A stretch of 64,000 bases of DNA, taken from contig OY986967.1 of NCBI GenBank assembly GCA_963920575.1, positions 19,696,094-19,760,093 on the forward strand. Reading direction: 5' to 3'. The notes below the pieces were generated by a model. The model worked only from the letters and a program-made list of their open reading frames with translations, searched no databases and was not told the DNA's origin. Of this stretch, positions 45,068-55,800 are shown piece by piece. The DNA is from Narthecium ossifragum (taxonomy: Eukaryota; Streptophyta; Magnoliopsida; Dioscoreales; Nartheciaceae). Within the stretch, counting starts at the first letter, position 1. Each line of letters starts with the position of its first letter. The translations under genes and the position numbers were made by a program.

Positions 45068-46790
45068 AGTGTTGGTGCCCTTAAAAGTCTATTTTCAGAC
45101 ATTAATTAAATAATTATTGCATTTTTTATGGCTTCTTTTTCTACGTGTGATGTTAGAAGGTATATGATACTAAGTTTAGTCCACAGGACCATTAAAGAAT
45201 AGTCAGGTGATGAGCTTCAGCTATCACGAGGAGAACTGGCTAATCAAGTTCATGTTCCTGTAATTTCACAACTATGGGTGAAACTGGACATTTCACTTAG
45301 AAGGTTGCCACTTTGAGTAGTGACTATAATATAGTAATGGTTATTCTCAACCATTGGAGTAGAGACTCTACACTAGCAAGTGGGTGTACATGTTAGCACA
45401 TTGAAAGTTGAATTGAGAACCCAGACTTAGAAATATTCACCGCTATTAAGATCTGGTTCTCTTGCACATAACCGAATTAGTCCCTTGACCTGAGAGATCT
45501 GTTTGTTCTAGTCGGAGGATCGATCATTTTGATGACCTGCCTGATCTTAGGATCTTCAAAGGAGGTTTATTGGATGGTCGTGATTACTTCTGAGAATAAG
45601 TCAGATGCTCAATACTGGAATCCACTACCCTTTTTGGGTTAGCATCTTGTTGAGTAGAATAATTGATCAAGCCAATTGAATTTAGCCCAGGCCCGGCAAT
45701 TTAAGTAAATGTTTTTGATTTGATCAAAAATATTTTCAGGGAAAATGTTTCCCATGGTTTGACTAGAATCAACACTCAAGGAGTAGTTTCGACGATGGGT
45801 TGAGCGGTGTTGATTTAATGCATCCCGATTAAGTCGAAATCCGATGATCGAGTGGGGGATAAATTCGTGTCTTTTATTTCGTGCATTGGGAACTTTATTA
45901 TATATCTTGATTAGGAACTTAATTTATTAAATAATTTCCCATAATTATTTAATTTGAAATTTCGTTCCTCCTATTATTTTAATAGTGATTAATTTAATGA
46001 GGATCAAGAATCCCAACATCAACCTACTGAGGCATTGTGAACCGTCGGATCAAGAGAGCACTATTTGTAGGGACATGATTGGATGGGACAATCATATACC
46101 TAAGATTGGATCTACGTAATATTAGTGGGGTTAATCTTAACCATGATTTTGAGGAGAGATTTGATTTGCTTGAGATTTTGAGAAGAGATTTGTTGGGATA
46201 TGATTTTTTTTAAACCATCTCTAATTGATTCGGTTGAGATATCCAGCCAAATATTAGATTAGGCTGCTCTCTAAAACCACTTGAATGTATATCCATTAGA
46301 TGGATATATATGTAGAGATAGAGGGTTAGAGGGGGACGAATCTTTGATATCCAGCCAAGATCTCTTTTGGGATGATCAAAACCACTTTCATATTTATCCA
46401 TTAGATGGATATATATATATATAGAAAGAGGGTTAGAGAGTGGTACGGGGTTTTTTGTGTGAGCCAAAAGATAAGCATCTAATATATGAAAATATGAAAG
46501 TTTTCATATACTCTTCAAGATCCAATCCCACTGATTTAGCTTGCGAAGTTATTAGTACGTAGATTGTGCTCGTTCGACGATTTCTGCCGACGTAGTGCGA
46601 GTTGGAGACCGTGCCTCGATCAGATCGGGTTGTGCGGATTGCTTGCAACTGATTACGACAGCGGACTCTTGAGGTGAGTCTTTGTATTAAAATTTCATTT
46701 TGTTGATTATTAAATCATATATGTTATATGCATGCGTACCGATCCACCGTGTATGACATTGGAGAATATTTTTTTATATCAGAAAAATAA
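45068..46790. other. LTR-like or other repeat, not classified
   Basis: Begins TGTTGGTGCCCTTAAAAGTC (about 45070), a TG-start that could be a copia LTR head. No matching end, primer site or protein could be found. It includes a 108-bp tandem duplication (46238-46437). Confidence 0.35.
46238..46437. repeat. tandem duplication, 108-bp period
   Basis: GATATCCAGCCAA starts at 46238 and 46346. Both units pass AAAACCACTT and TATCCATTAGATGGATATAT (an internal hairpin) and end in a GAGGGTTAGAG stretch. Confidence 0.85.
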
Positions 46791-46805
46791 AATTTTTGAA
46801 ATCTT

Positions 46806-47405
46806 CCGCTGCTCTATTCTCCTGTGTACACGCCATCAGAAAGGGGGTTGTAGAGTATCCTGGGACAGAGTCTCGCAAAAGGAGGGTTGGGCCTGCGGAA
46901 ATTTGAGGCATGGCAACAAGCTCTGCGATGTAAGCGGACTGTGGATCTGATCCTACAACCGCAGTCCATTTGGGTGCGGCTCACCAGATTCATGTACAAG
47001 TGGGCTGGGCACTTGCAGATGGGCTCTGTTCCTGCTAGAAGCTCATCTAACTGGCGGCGTATCTGCAGAGCTGCCAAGGAACTCCGGCCAAATCTGAGAT
47101 GGAAGCTCGCTACACAAAGCAAGGTTAGCATCCTCAATGATCTATGGATTATGGGCTCCCCTCTTGCTCTGTGGCCTACTCCGTTTCATCTTGATCTTCT
47201 AGTTGACCCCGGTGCCGTGGGAGATCTACTGCTAGCTGATGGTTCCAAGGACATCCTCAAGATTTCCACCACCTTCTCCCCTAATCTCAAGGACGCGATC
47301 CTTCTTCTACGGGTGGATGGGGCACCGGGCTGCGATCAACCCCGTGAGTTTGAGCTGCTAGCAATGATCTCTAGGCGGGAGCCCGGATGGTCCCGAACAC
47401 GAACA
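46806..47405 (+). pseudogene. LINE ORF2 fragment (after RT)
   Basis: The plus strand gives GGCRVSWDRVSQ in one frame, then LGLRKFEAWQQALRCKR and VSILNDLWIMGSP in another. This is the same ORF2 region as 16534-16860 on the other strand (SWDKV...GGLGLRKLR). It is a frameshifted, isolated piece. Confidence 0.7.
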
Positions 47406-47572
47406 AGTTAATATACTTCATAATATAAACATAGTCGAGCTAAATTGAGCCAAACACGAACAAGTTAAACCTTGTTCAAGTTCTACTCGTTTGCTAAATG
47501 AGCGGGCCGATATCGAGCCAAATATATAGGCAAACACAAACTCACCAACAACGAGCTCCATTGACAGCCCTA
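47406..47572 (-). mobile_element. short hAT-like element fragment
   Basis: The minus strand starts TAGGGCTGTCAATGGAGCTC, close to the TAGGGCTGTAAACGA terminus of common plant short inverted-repeat elements, followed by GCTCG-rich sequence. The second terminus was not found. Confidence 0.5.
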
Positions 47573-48699
47573 CTTCCACCCATCTCAAGTGTAAGAACAT
47601 ATTGCTACAGTCGAGTATTTATGAGGCTTTGCAACCTCCTCATGGACACTCATATCCACTCATCAACAAATTCTTACATCGGCCTCACCTTCTCAGGTGA
47701 TCACCTTATGTGTAATTGACAGCGACTTTGGTGAAGACAAATCTCTTGGTCTTAATCATATATCTCATCCACCTAGGATTTTTTGTCAAATAGGTCCTCC
47801 ACTCTACACTTTTTGCACTTTAAAACCCCAAATCCTAATTTTTGGAATAATATGTCCCCAAACAACCCTTATTCCAAAACTACCACCGTCTATACATGTC
47901 AGATATCCCATGAGATGGTACGCATTAAATATCGTCCCGTCCCATCGCATTAAATGCATATCTCATCGCATAAAATGTCTATCACATCGCATTAAATATC
48001 TGACACACATCTACATGTTTTTTCCTTCATTACTGGTTATACGTACACTGAAACACGTATTATTTTGTACGCATGATAGTGTACGCATTCGATATTTCTG
48101 TGCGTTTGTTCGTACATGTCTAGTAACTATGTGATGTTTACTCTAGCACAAATAAGAGTTTCTCAAAATTGCACGCCGGGATCTCAAAAGATGAAGAAAT
48201 CAGGTGCCAGAATATCAATGTGAACAGATTAGGGGGGCAACTGGCCACGACAGGCAAATGCCAAGCTAAATAGGGTTGAAAAGGAAATTACAGCCCTGAA
48301 GAGAAAATCAAACATGGAGGCAGAACAGGCCCCAAAACCATTCCTTAGTGAACCAGTCCCTAACTTAATCACCAAGCGGAGGACCTTCATGGGGCACCCA
48401 AGCCAAGAGGAGAATGACACGCATCAGACCGAGCATGCGACCACAAATGTAGTGAGTGTGCCGCAACCAAAAGTCACCAAACATCCCACATTGTCTCAGT
48501 TCGGACAATGACGGCTCACTGTCAGTGAGCCGGCAACTATTCCTCGTTGACTGTGTAACATTGATCTAAACATACCTCTCGAACCATGTCTCATCGAAGA
48601 CGAAGAATTAGCTTAAGCAGTAGAAGAGATGATGATTAACGAACTCAGATCAGAGGCCAAGAGATAAGCTATAGAAGCACGAGTATAATTATAAGACGC
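47573..48699. other. unassigned sequence
   Basis: 47920-48000 repeats CATCGCATTAAAT units. The rest shows nothing recognisable. Confidence 0.3.
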
Positions 48700-49240
48700 G
48701 TGTGTATGAATAACTATATATCTCAACTTTTTTTCGCGAGTATCTTTAGGCTACACACGTGTACAAAAATTATGAACGTGTGTGAAATTCTATATATCCC
48801 ACTACATGTGTAATTTTTATCTAACGCGCATATGATAGATGGAATCACGAGTATAACAACATACGCGTACATTGTAACAACAACGCATATATTTATATGC
48901 GTTGTTGTTACAATGTACGCGTATGATAGGTGGAATCACGAGTATAACAACATACGCGTACATTGTAACAACGCATATAAACAACCAATGTGTCATTTGT
49001 TGTTTATATGCGTTGTTGTTACTATATACGTGGATGTTGTTATACTCGTGATTTCACCTATCATATACACGTTAGATAAAAAATACACATGTAATGGGAC
49101 ACGTTTCCGCTCTACACACGTACTTACAACGTTAAATCGTGTTGTAGCCAACAACTGTAAATAAACACGTTCTTTAAAAAAACGTATACAATCACAAAAA
49201 AATACACATATAGCACATTTTACAATTGGTTCTCAAAACG
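48700..49240. repeat. foldback repeat with nested hairpins
   Basis: The left part (about 48795-48860: CCCACTACATGTGTAATTTT, TATCTAACGCGCATATGATA) is repeated inverted at about 49050-49105. The GGAATCACGAGTATAACAAC block occurs twice direct (48841, 48932) and once inverted (about 49035-49055). The whole is a composite palindrome of some 300-400 bp without a protein; the 110-codon frame across it is a product of the repeats. Confidence 0.75.
48861..48924. repeat. perfect hairpin, 31-bp arms
   Basis: 48861-48891 (ATACGCGTACATTGTAAC...) is exactly complementary to 48894-48924 with only TT between. Confidence 0.95.
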
Positions 49241-49361
49241 ACTAGTTTTTACATTACATCAAAAGATGTACTACACTGCACCATATAACACACACAAGAT
49301 AGACGCAACATCATGCAACGGACTACCAGCAGGGTGCGTGCCACCGCGCTTGGGATGCAAG

Positions 49362-49370
49362 ATTTATATA
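49362..49370. repeat. PMD-MULE target-site duplication, left copy
   Basis: ATTTATATA, identical to 56330-56338. Confidence 0.9.
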
Positions 49371-49973
49371 TGGTGCGGCTATCCGCACCACCGTTTCTAC
49401 TCAACACACCACATTTACTCTACACACCCCACCCAAGTATGAAAACCCCAGGTTTCACTCAACACACCACACAAAATAAATCTACTTACCTAAACTACCC
49501 TCAAAACCCCACACCACAAAACCCTAAACCCTAAACAAAACCCAAAATACCCACACTACCCCCTCACCCCACTCCAGCCCCTACCTTCTTCCCCTCTTCT
49601 ACCGAGACTTCCTCCCTCCCTCCCTCTTCTACCGAAGTCTCTCCCTCTCTTCACTCTCCTGACCATCTCCCTCCACCTTCCTAACGCCCTCTCCCGAACG
49701 TTGCCAGCCTCCCTACACCCGCGGCAGAGCCTCGCCGGTGAGCTATCCACGCCTCCGTCAAGTCCGTCGAGTAAGAACCGTCGAGTGAGATCTCACAACG
49801 AGTTTTTCATTTCTTGTTGCATGAAATGCATTGTCTTTGCATATATAGCATTGGTTTTGCAGCATTGTTCTCCGAATGCGTTTTTTTTCAAGATTTTCAA
49901 ATTTTCCAATGGGTTCCGACCTTTCAGTTTTATACGTATCAATCGATACAAGACAACCGAATGATTATCTATC

Positions 49974-50187
49974 ATATCGGTACATAGTCACCGATATGAT
50001 AGGATTGTTGATCGGTACATAGGTACCGATCAATACGTTTGTTGCTGTATGGAAAAGAGCTCATTCGGTATCAAGGTACCGATATTTATTCTACACTATC
50101 GGTAACTTAATGTCGATATGTATGCTTTATTACCGGTACTTATGTACCGTTAATAACACTTAATTTCCGATATATGGATACCGAAAC
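49974..50187. repeat. left cluster of CGGTA-N-TACCG spaced palindromes
   Basis: About six units: ATATCGGTAC...CACCGATAT (49974-49997), GATCGGTACATAGGTACCGATC (50010-50031, shown as 7+4+7 core), TTCGGTATCAAGGTACCGA, and further diverged ones to 50187. They lie between the left terminus and the PMD start codon. Confidence 0.85.
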
Positions 50188-51462
50188 GATCTACTAATCT
50201 TTGCATTTCTTTTTCAAAACAGTTAAATGGTTCATCCAAGGGGAAAAGCACCCGCCGGAGCCTCTTCATCTTCGGCGGCCTCGACATCTTCATCGGCCCG
50301 CGGTGACCGGCCCGCGGCCTCAGCTAGGAGGAGGAGAGCGGTACCTGAGGAGATTCCAGAGGAGATCCCAGAGGGTGCCTTGATGGTTGCTGGCCCTGGT
50401 GAAGAGGAAGAGGTGTCTGACGACGAGGCACCCATCCCTGGTGGGCATGTTGACCGTGTCGGTTTTGACGGAGTTCAAAACACACGTGGCATATCAGATA
50501 TGGGCTGGAGCGGTAAAAAAAGGCTGAGCTTTTTTTTTATATCATGCCGTGTTTATATCAAAGTCTGCTCACTTTTCCCCTTCTTCTCAATGTAGGAGCG
50601 TGGGCCACTAAAAATTTATGTGCATGGGCTATCCACTACGAAATGGGACGGCATCGAACGGCAAGACTTTAAGAATGTCGTGGAGGCCACCGGTCTAGCA
50701 AATCTGACTGTGTTCTTACAAGACTATCAGCAGTGCCCTGGTGTCGGCGTTCGTCGAGAGGTGGCACCCGGAGACCAACACGTTCCACCTGCCCTGTGGA
50801 GAGATGACGATCACTTTGGGTGACGTGAGCCGTATACTGGGCATCCCCGTCGCCGGTAGGCCGCTTGAAGAGTGCAAGCTAAAAGTCTCCCAGCTGAAAG
50901 CGCTTATAAAGGTTCATTTGGGAGTCAGTGAAGCAGAGGCCGCGAGCCAGTTGGATGGGAGAGGGCTGTCAGTCAGTTGGATGGCTGAGGAGAGAGTGCA
51001 CTCTCCGCAAGGTCGGCCTGGAGTGCTCTGTCAAGGCATACATTATGTATCTGCTGGGTTGCACCCTTTTTTGCGACAATTCGGGGTCGAAGGTTCACGT
51101 GTCATGCCTTTCTGCCCTCACGGACTTGGATACCGTGTGAGTATGCGTGGGGTGCCGCCGGCCTCGTCTACCTCTATCGCATGCTTGACTCTGCCAGTCG
51201 ATGGGGGACAAGGGCAATTGGCGGATACTTGACTCTGGTGGAGGTACGTACTTTTAAAACATCTGCTTTGTGATATAATACCAATGATTGTGACTGACCC
51301 ACATTTTTTTAATCAATGCAGGCATGGATATATGATCACCTCCCGGTAATTATAAAGCCACAGCCCGACCCAGAATACACGGTTAACGCGCCGACTGCTC
51401 TTGCGTGGCTGGATCACAAAGATCCAGGTCAGGATCCGGAAATGGCTCTGCTACAATGGCGC

Positions 51463-54001
51463 TGTGAGGGCCCGTCCCTCTGACCTGGCTTGACCGAGTG
51501 GGTCGAGAGCCGGTTTCCTGTTGGTTTGGTTCCGCGTCGGGCACGATCGGGCGATCGTGTGGCGGTTTTGGACCCCGGGGGCATTTTGGTAAATATGCCC
51601 TCTGGTGGTCGGTTTCACACCCGCGTTCCACACACTGCCTTGGATTGATGTATGTGTTTGATTAGAATCCCTAGCGTGCGTCCGATCGGAGGATCGGAGC
51701 TCGATCGGGGAAGATCGAATCGGACGGCTGAGATAGATCCGGAGTTTCTATATAAGCCATGTCCCTTTCTTCTCTTTCCTTCTCTTCTTCTCCTGTCGTT
51801 TTCTCTCCTCCTCTCTCTCCTTCGGCTGAGCTAGGGTTTGGAGACTTGGGCTTCGGAGAGCGGATTTTGTCGGCTTGACCAGCGGGACGCGTGGAGGAGC
51901 TACCCTACTTGCTCAAGTAGGTGTTTCTACCTCGATCCTAGGATCGGGTTCTCCTAGGATAGGTTTATTGTACTTTCGCTGTAGGAATACATGTTAGAAT
52001 GCTATGTAGCTCTTTTTGCATGTAGTGTGGAGGATTTGAAGTATTCCTATCTCACTTTTTCCGTATTCTAACGGTTGGTTTCCGTATTATCGTCATTTTG
52101 TCGGTTTTTGTCCATTTGGACCTAGATAAGAGATTTAACCGTCAAAAGCTGGATTTCTTCACTCCATTAGCTTTCCCATTGTTAAATACACTTGCTTGCA
52201 AAATCTCATCTAATTCCAACTTGATTTCATCCTTGAAATCCAAGAAATTGGATTTCCGGCACTGTTCTGAAGAACTGTGCCTAAGGCTCGACGGTCGATC
52301 GGTGAATCGACCGTCAAGCGTTGATACGCTCCTTCGGAGCTCGACGGTCGATCGATGCATCGACCGTCGAGTATTGTTTTACTCTTTCTGGGCCTGGCGG
52401 TTGACCGTCGGATCGACCGTCACATCGACTGTCGGATCGACCGTCGCATCGACCGTCGGGCTCTGTCGGGATTTTAGCTTCCCAGGGTCGATGCATGGAT
52501 CGACCGCGGGATCTTCTCTTTTTGTCATTTACCTGACGGTCGACCGTCGGATCGACCGTCACATCGACCGTCATGCGCTGTTTGGTTTTGGGCTTCTCAG
52601 GGTCGATGGGTGGATCGACCGTCGCCCTTGGTTTTCCTTCACTTTGGTCTCACGGTCGATCGTCGGATCGACCGTGACATCGTCCGTGGTCTCACGGACG
52701 ACGATCGACCGTGACATCGTCCGTGGTCTCACGGTCGATCTCCGGATCGACCGTGACATCGTCCGTGATCCCTTGAACTTGGTTTTCTGGTCTTTCTTGG
52801 ATGGATTTGATTTGTGATTAGTATCTAAGTATGTTGGGAAGTATGTATGTAGATTTTATGGGGTTTTCAAAGGATTTCCGTCTGGTTTGAGATCGATCCG
52901 AGTATTCTTTTCTTTTTGGGAAAACCTATGGTTTCAATTGCATTTGATACATGTTTGGATGTAGTTAATTGCTTAATGGCGTGCTTAGCCATTAGCTAGC
53001 AATGAGTGCTAGCAAATGAGGAATTGTGGAACCTTAGCCTCTTGCCGGCGAGTGCCGATGGCTATTGTATATCTGTTGGACTTGTAACTGATGATGTGAC
53101 ATGTAGAGACATCTAGGATAGATGTTTGCCTAGGCCCATGCATTGTGTGCATTAGAGGCATTCGAGGTTAGGCGGGCGATGGTTTGGGTCGCCGATCCGA
53201 GGCTCTCGGGTAGCTCGGACTAGCCTTAGGGTCGTGGATGGGTAGTCAGGAGTAGGGTGTGATTGTATGATCAAGTCTCATGTACTGAGGATTTGCGATA
53301 GTTGACTCTGATCAGTGTTTGAGGTTTAGAGGTCGTGTTGTCTTCCAAGGCCAAGTGCTAAGGATGGATGTTGATGCGTTCCTGACGTGTTTCCCCAAGG
53401 CTTGGTATTCCAGTTTGGGTAAGGGTGATCCTGCATGTTACTGTTCTTTGGCCTCCTGGTAACATGTTCAGGAGAGAGGTTTTATGACAGGAGCCCTTGG
53501 GACATCAACTGGGTTATGGGACCCGTGGCATCCGTTAGACTTAGGCTGGAAGACAACACTGTTGTTGTTTTCCTCCTTTCAGTGTGCCGTAGAGTAGAAC
53601 CATACTGAGCTTATCGCTCACTCCTACCCGGGCTGCGTTTGCAGGTGCAGGCGGCAGTTCTTCTTCAGTGGAGCCGGCATGATCGGCCTTTGGCGGCGCG
53701 AGTACATCCAGAGGCGCTTGAGGTTGCTGGAGGATTATCTGTTGTACATTTTGACATATATGTATATGTTGTAAACATTTCGAGGATTTTGGAATCATTT
53801 ATTATATATTTACCTTGGGAGTATTAGATTGGAATTTTGTAACTGTACAACTTGATGTTATATGAATTGAATCTGTTTCGCCTCTGGAATACAATTGTTT
53901 AAATTATCCGTCTTTTCCGCTTTATATCGCACCAATTGAAGATGAATAGTGATAGGACCCTCACGCCCCGTCCTGGATGGGTTCTGGGTCGGGGTGTGAC
54001 A
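51463..54001 (+). mobile_element. family-A LTR (about 2.54 kb), apparently solo
   Basis: Starts TGTGAGGGCCCGTCC and ends GGGTCGGGGTGTGACA. It has the CTGCGTTTGCAGGTGCAG block (about 53632) and the GCCGATCCGAGGCTC block (about 53190) of the 529-2918 LTR. No internal region is present. Flanks GGCGC and ACTTG do not match as a target duplication. Joining the flanks keeps the PMD frame. TGTGA appears at both ends (51463-51467, 53995-53999). 52280-52760 is a dense array of palindromic GACGGTCGACCGTC and GGATCGACCGT words. Confidence 0.8.
52280..52760. repeat. GGTCGACC/GATCGACCGTC palindromic array
   Basis: More than twenty overlapping CGACGGTCG, TCGACCGTC and GGATCGACCGT words, many self-complementary. 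Open frames across it (239 codons + and others -) follow from the repeat. Confidence 0.9.
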
Positions 54002-54966
54002 ACTTGCTCACAGATTGATTCCCTGAGTAGACATCAGGTAAGTTGTAATCTTTGTCTGACTCCGAGTTGAATTTTGTAATATATTCAGTAGTGATCAAAT
54101 ATTGATTCCCTTACTATGAGTATGGTTGCAGGTTGTGTGGGACCCATACGTCAGACATAGAGGAGGTCCCTTTCCTCGTGATGATATTAGCTTTTTCCTC
54201 GGCACCATAAGCAGCGGGGAGCACGTCGAGCCGTACCATCCTGATCGGGTGCTTCGGGAATTCGGGATCATACAGACCATTCCCGCCGCCCCACTAAGGC
54301 CAACCCACTTCCACATGGGAGCTAAGGAGACTGCCCGAGGGTACAAGAGGGCCTTCCACTATGAGCCGCGGTTCTGGGCTGATTGGCCAAGCCACTGCAC
54401 TGCTCTATGCCGGACGGGCGAGTATGCTATCCGTGGGTATGACTGCGTGGATGGGTATTATGACTGGTATCGATCCATATCTCATGTGAAGGTCATAAAC
54501 CCAGAGCGGAGGACTTTCCAGGCTGAACATGCAGATGATTATTTGCCGGCGAAGGTAACTTTTAGAACTTCTAAATGGAAATGAAATACTAGCATATAAT
54601 ATTATGTCTAATTTGTTTCGAATTCTTGAAATTCAGTATGATAGGATTGTCACGATCATCGACGACACCGTGGCGCACATGGATACCCTGACCATTGACG
54701 ACCATAGGAGTAGGTGGGCGCGGGCTCAAAGAATAGCCCGCGGCGAGACTGACACGGAGCGCGCCTACGAGAGAAGATCTAAACAACGAACCAGAGAATA
54801 GCATGTATATTGATAGTATGAATGTTTTTCCAATGTATGAACTTAATTGGATCCAATGTATGGACGTATTTCCAATGTATAGACGTGTTATCAATGTATG
54901 GATGTGTCTACAATGTAGAATTAAACCTCCCTCCCAAATACTCTTTTTTTTTATCAAGTACGCAAC

Positions 54967-55800
54967 TATCGGTACCCAAGTACCGATAATATCCAAGACA
55001 CATATCGGTACCATACTACCGGATGTATACCCGACACTATCGGTAACTAGATACCGAAACAAAGCCAATCAAGTAAAACAAATACTGTTTCGGTACTCAC
55101 ACTTCCGAACAGTGAAGCATTTTATCGGTACTATACTACCGATAACACGCAGCTTACGCCTGCCTTTGATTCCATGTTTGATCCACACTTCTTCGTCCCG
55201 GAGTCAACGGATTTTTTCTTTCGATTGGCAAATTTTTTCTTCCGGCTATCATCTTTCTTCACAGTTTTCCGATACTCTCTACTACGCTCACATGCCAAGG
55301 TAATCCTCTGCTTTCTACCACACCCCCCGACCTCTGAATTCTTTGTCACAATCACCAACCCATTCTGCCTCCCAACTGTCTGTACCCATTGGACAAGTGC
55401 TTGTCGACTTTGAAATATCTATAATCAAAAAATAAGAATTATGTTAATGAAGTTTAGACCTAGTTGTCGTCCAGCAAGATATAGCGATTAAACAACAAAC
55501 CGTACTGGTCGTGAATTCCAGGGTGTAGTCGTGAGTAATTATAGCTCCTACACCGCTCGCATCAGTAGAAACATGCTCCTGAATGTAAGCAAAGAGTTAG
55601 TTAGTCAGGTAGCCAACACTGTGTTCATGGTACCGGTATACTAACGTATTATTCGGTACCATTTTACTGGTATATAAAGCTATAGTTTCGGTGGATACGT
55701 ACCGGTATACATAGCATAATAATCGGTACTATGTTACCGATACATAAAGCCAACGTATCGGTTTTGACATACCGATACGTTGACGGTTTCTATCGGTCTG
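54967..55800. repeat. right cluster of CGGTA-N-TACCG spaced palindromes
   Basis: About a dozen units, for example TATCGGTACCCAAGTACCGA (from 54967), TTATCGGTA-CTATAC-TACCGATAA (55122-55145, perfect arms), AATCGGTACTATGTTACCGA (from 55721) and GTATCGGTTTTGACATACCG (from about 55757). They surround and overlap the non-coding parts next to the FAR1 exons. Confidence 0.85.
55131..55578 (-). pseudogene. MULE transposase N-terminus: FAR1-type DNA-binding domain
   Basis: Two minus-strand exons join in phase with GT-AG borders. Exon 55578-55501 reads EHVSTDASGVGAIITHDYTL. Exon 55418-55131 reads IFQSRQALVQWVQTVGRQNG, then VIVTKNSEVGGCGRKQRITLACERSREYRKT and GTKKCG. This matches the FAR1/MURA zinc-binding domain (F-S-R-x-A-L-x-x-W...GRxNGFVxVxKxS...RxxLxCERxGxYR...GTxKCxCPF). 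The expected CPF end is replaced and a stop follows, so the catalytic DDE core is missing. It faces the PMD gene (convergent). It supports assignment of the whole element to MULEs. Confidence 0.75.

Larger units (their letters stand above)
50228..54801 (+). pseudogene. plant mobile domain (PMD, MAIN-like) gene, interrupted
   Basis: Begins MVHPRGKAPAGASS with a low-complexity N-terminus. The PMD follows: LKIYVHGLSTTKW, FVERWHPETNTFHLPCGEMT, AYIMYLLGCTLFCDNSGSKV, EYAWGAAGLVYLYRMLDSAS, WIYDHLP, VVWDPY, then HYEPRFWADWPSHC. Plausible introns are 51244-51321, 54038-54131 and 54555-54636, all GT-AG. Frameshifts occur near 50735, between 50990 and 51030, and near 51135, and exon 1 does not join exon 2 in phase. 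A family-A LTR (51463-54001) splits the exon after LLQWR. The 3' exons (54132-54554, 54637-54801) are open. Function of PMD proteins is poorly known; host members (MAIN, MAIL1) act in meristem maintenance and silencing. This copy is transposon-borne and dead. Confidence 0.8.

Noticed and set aside
48832..49164. 110-codon frame, or a CRISPR-like array, at the foldback
   Set aside because: The repeats are inverted as well as direct with irregular spacing in a plant genome; the frame is a by-product of the repeats.
52098..52817. 239-codon frame inside the family-A LTR
   Set aside because: It runs over the palindromic GACCGTC array; D-R-x-I-D repeats are encoded by the array in every frame.
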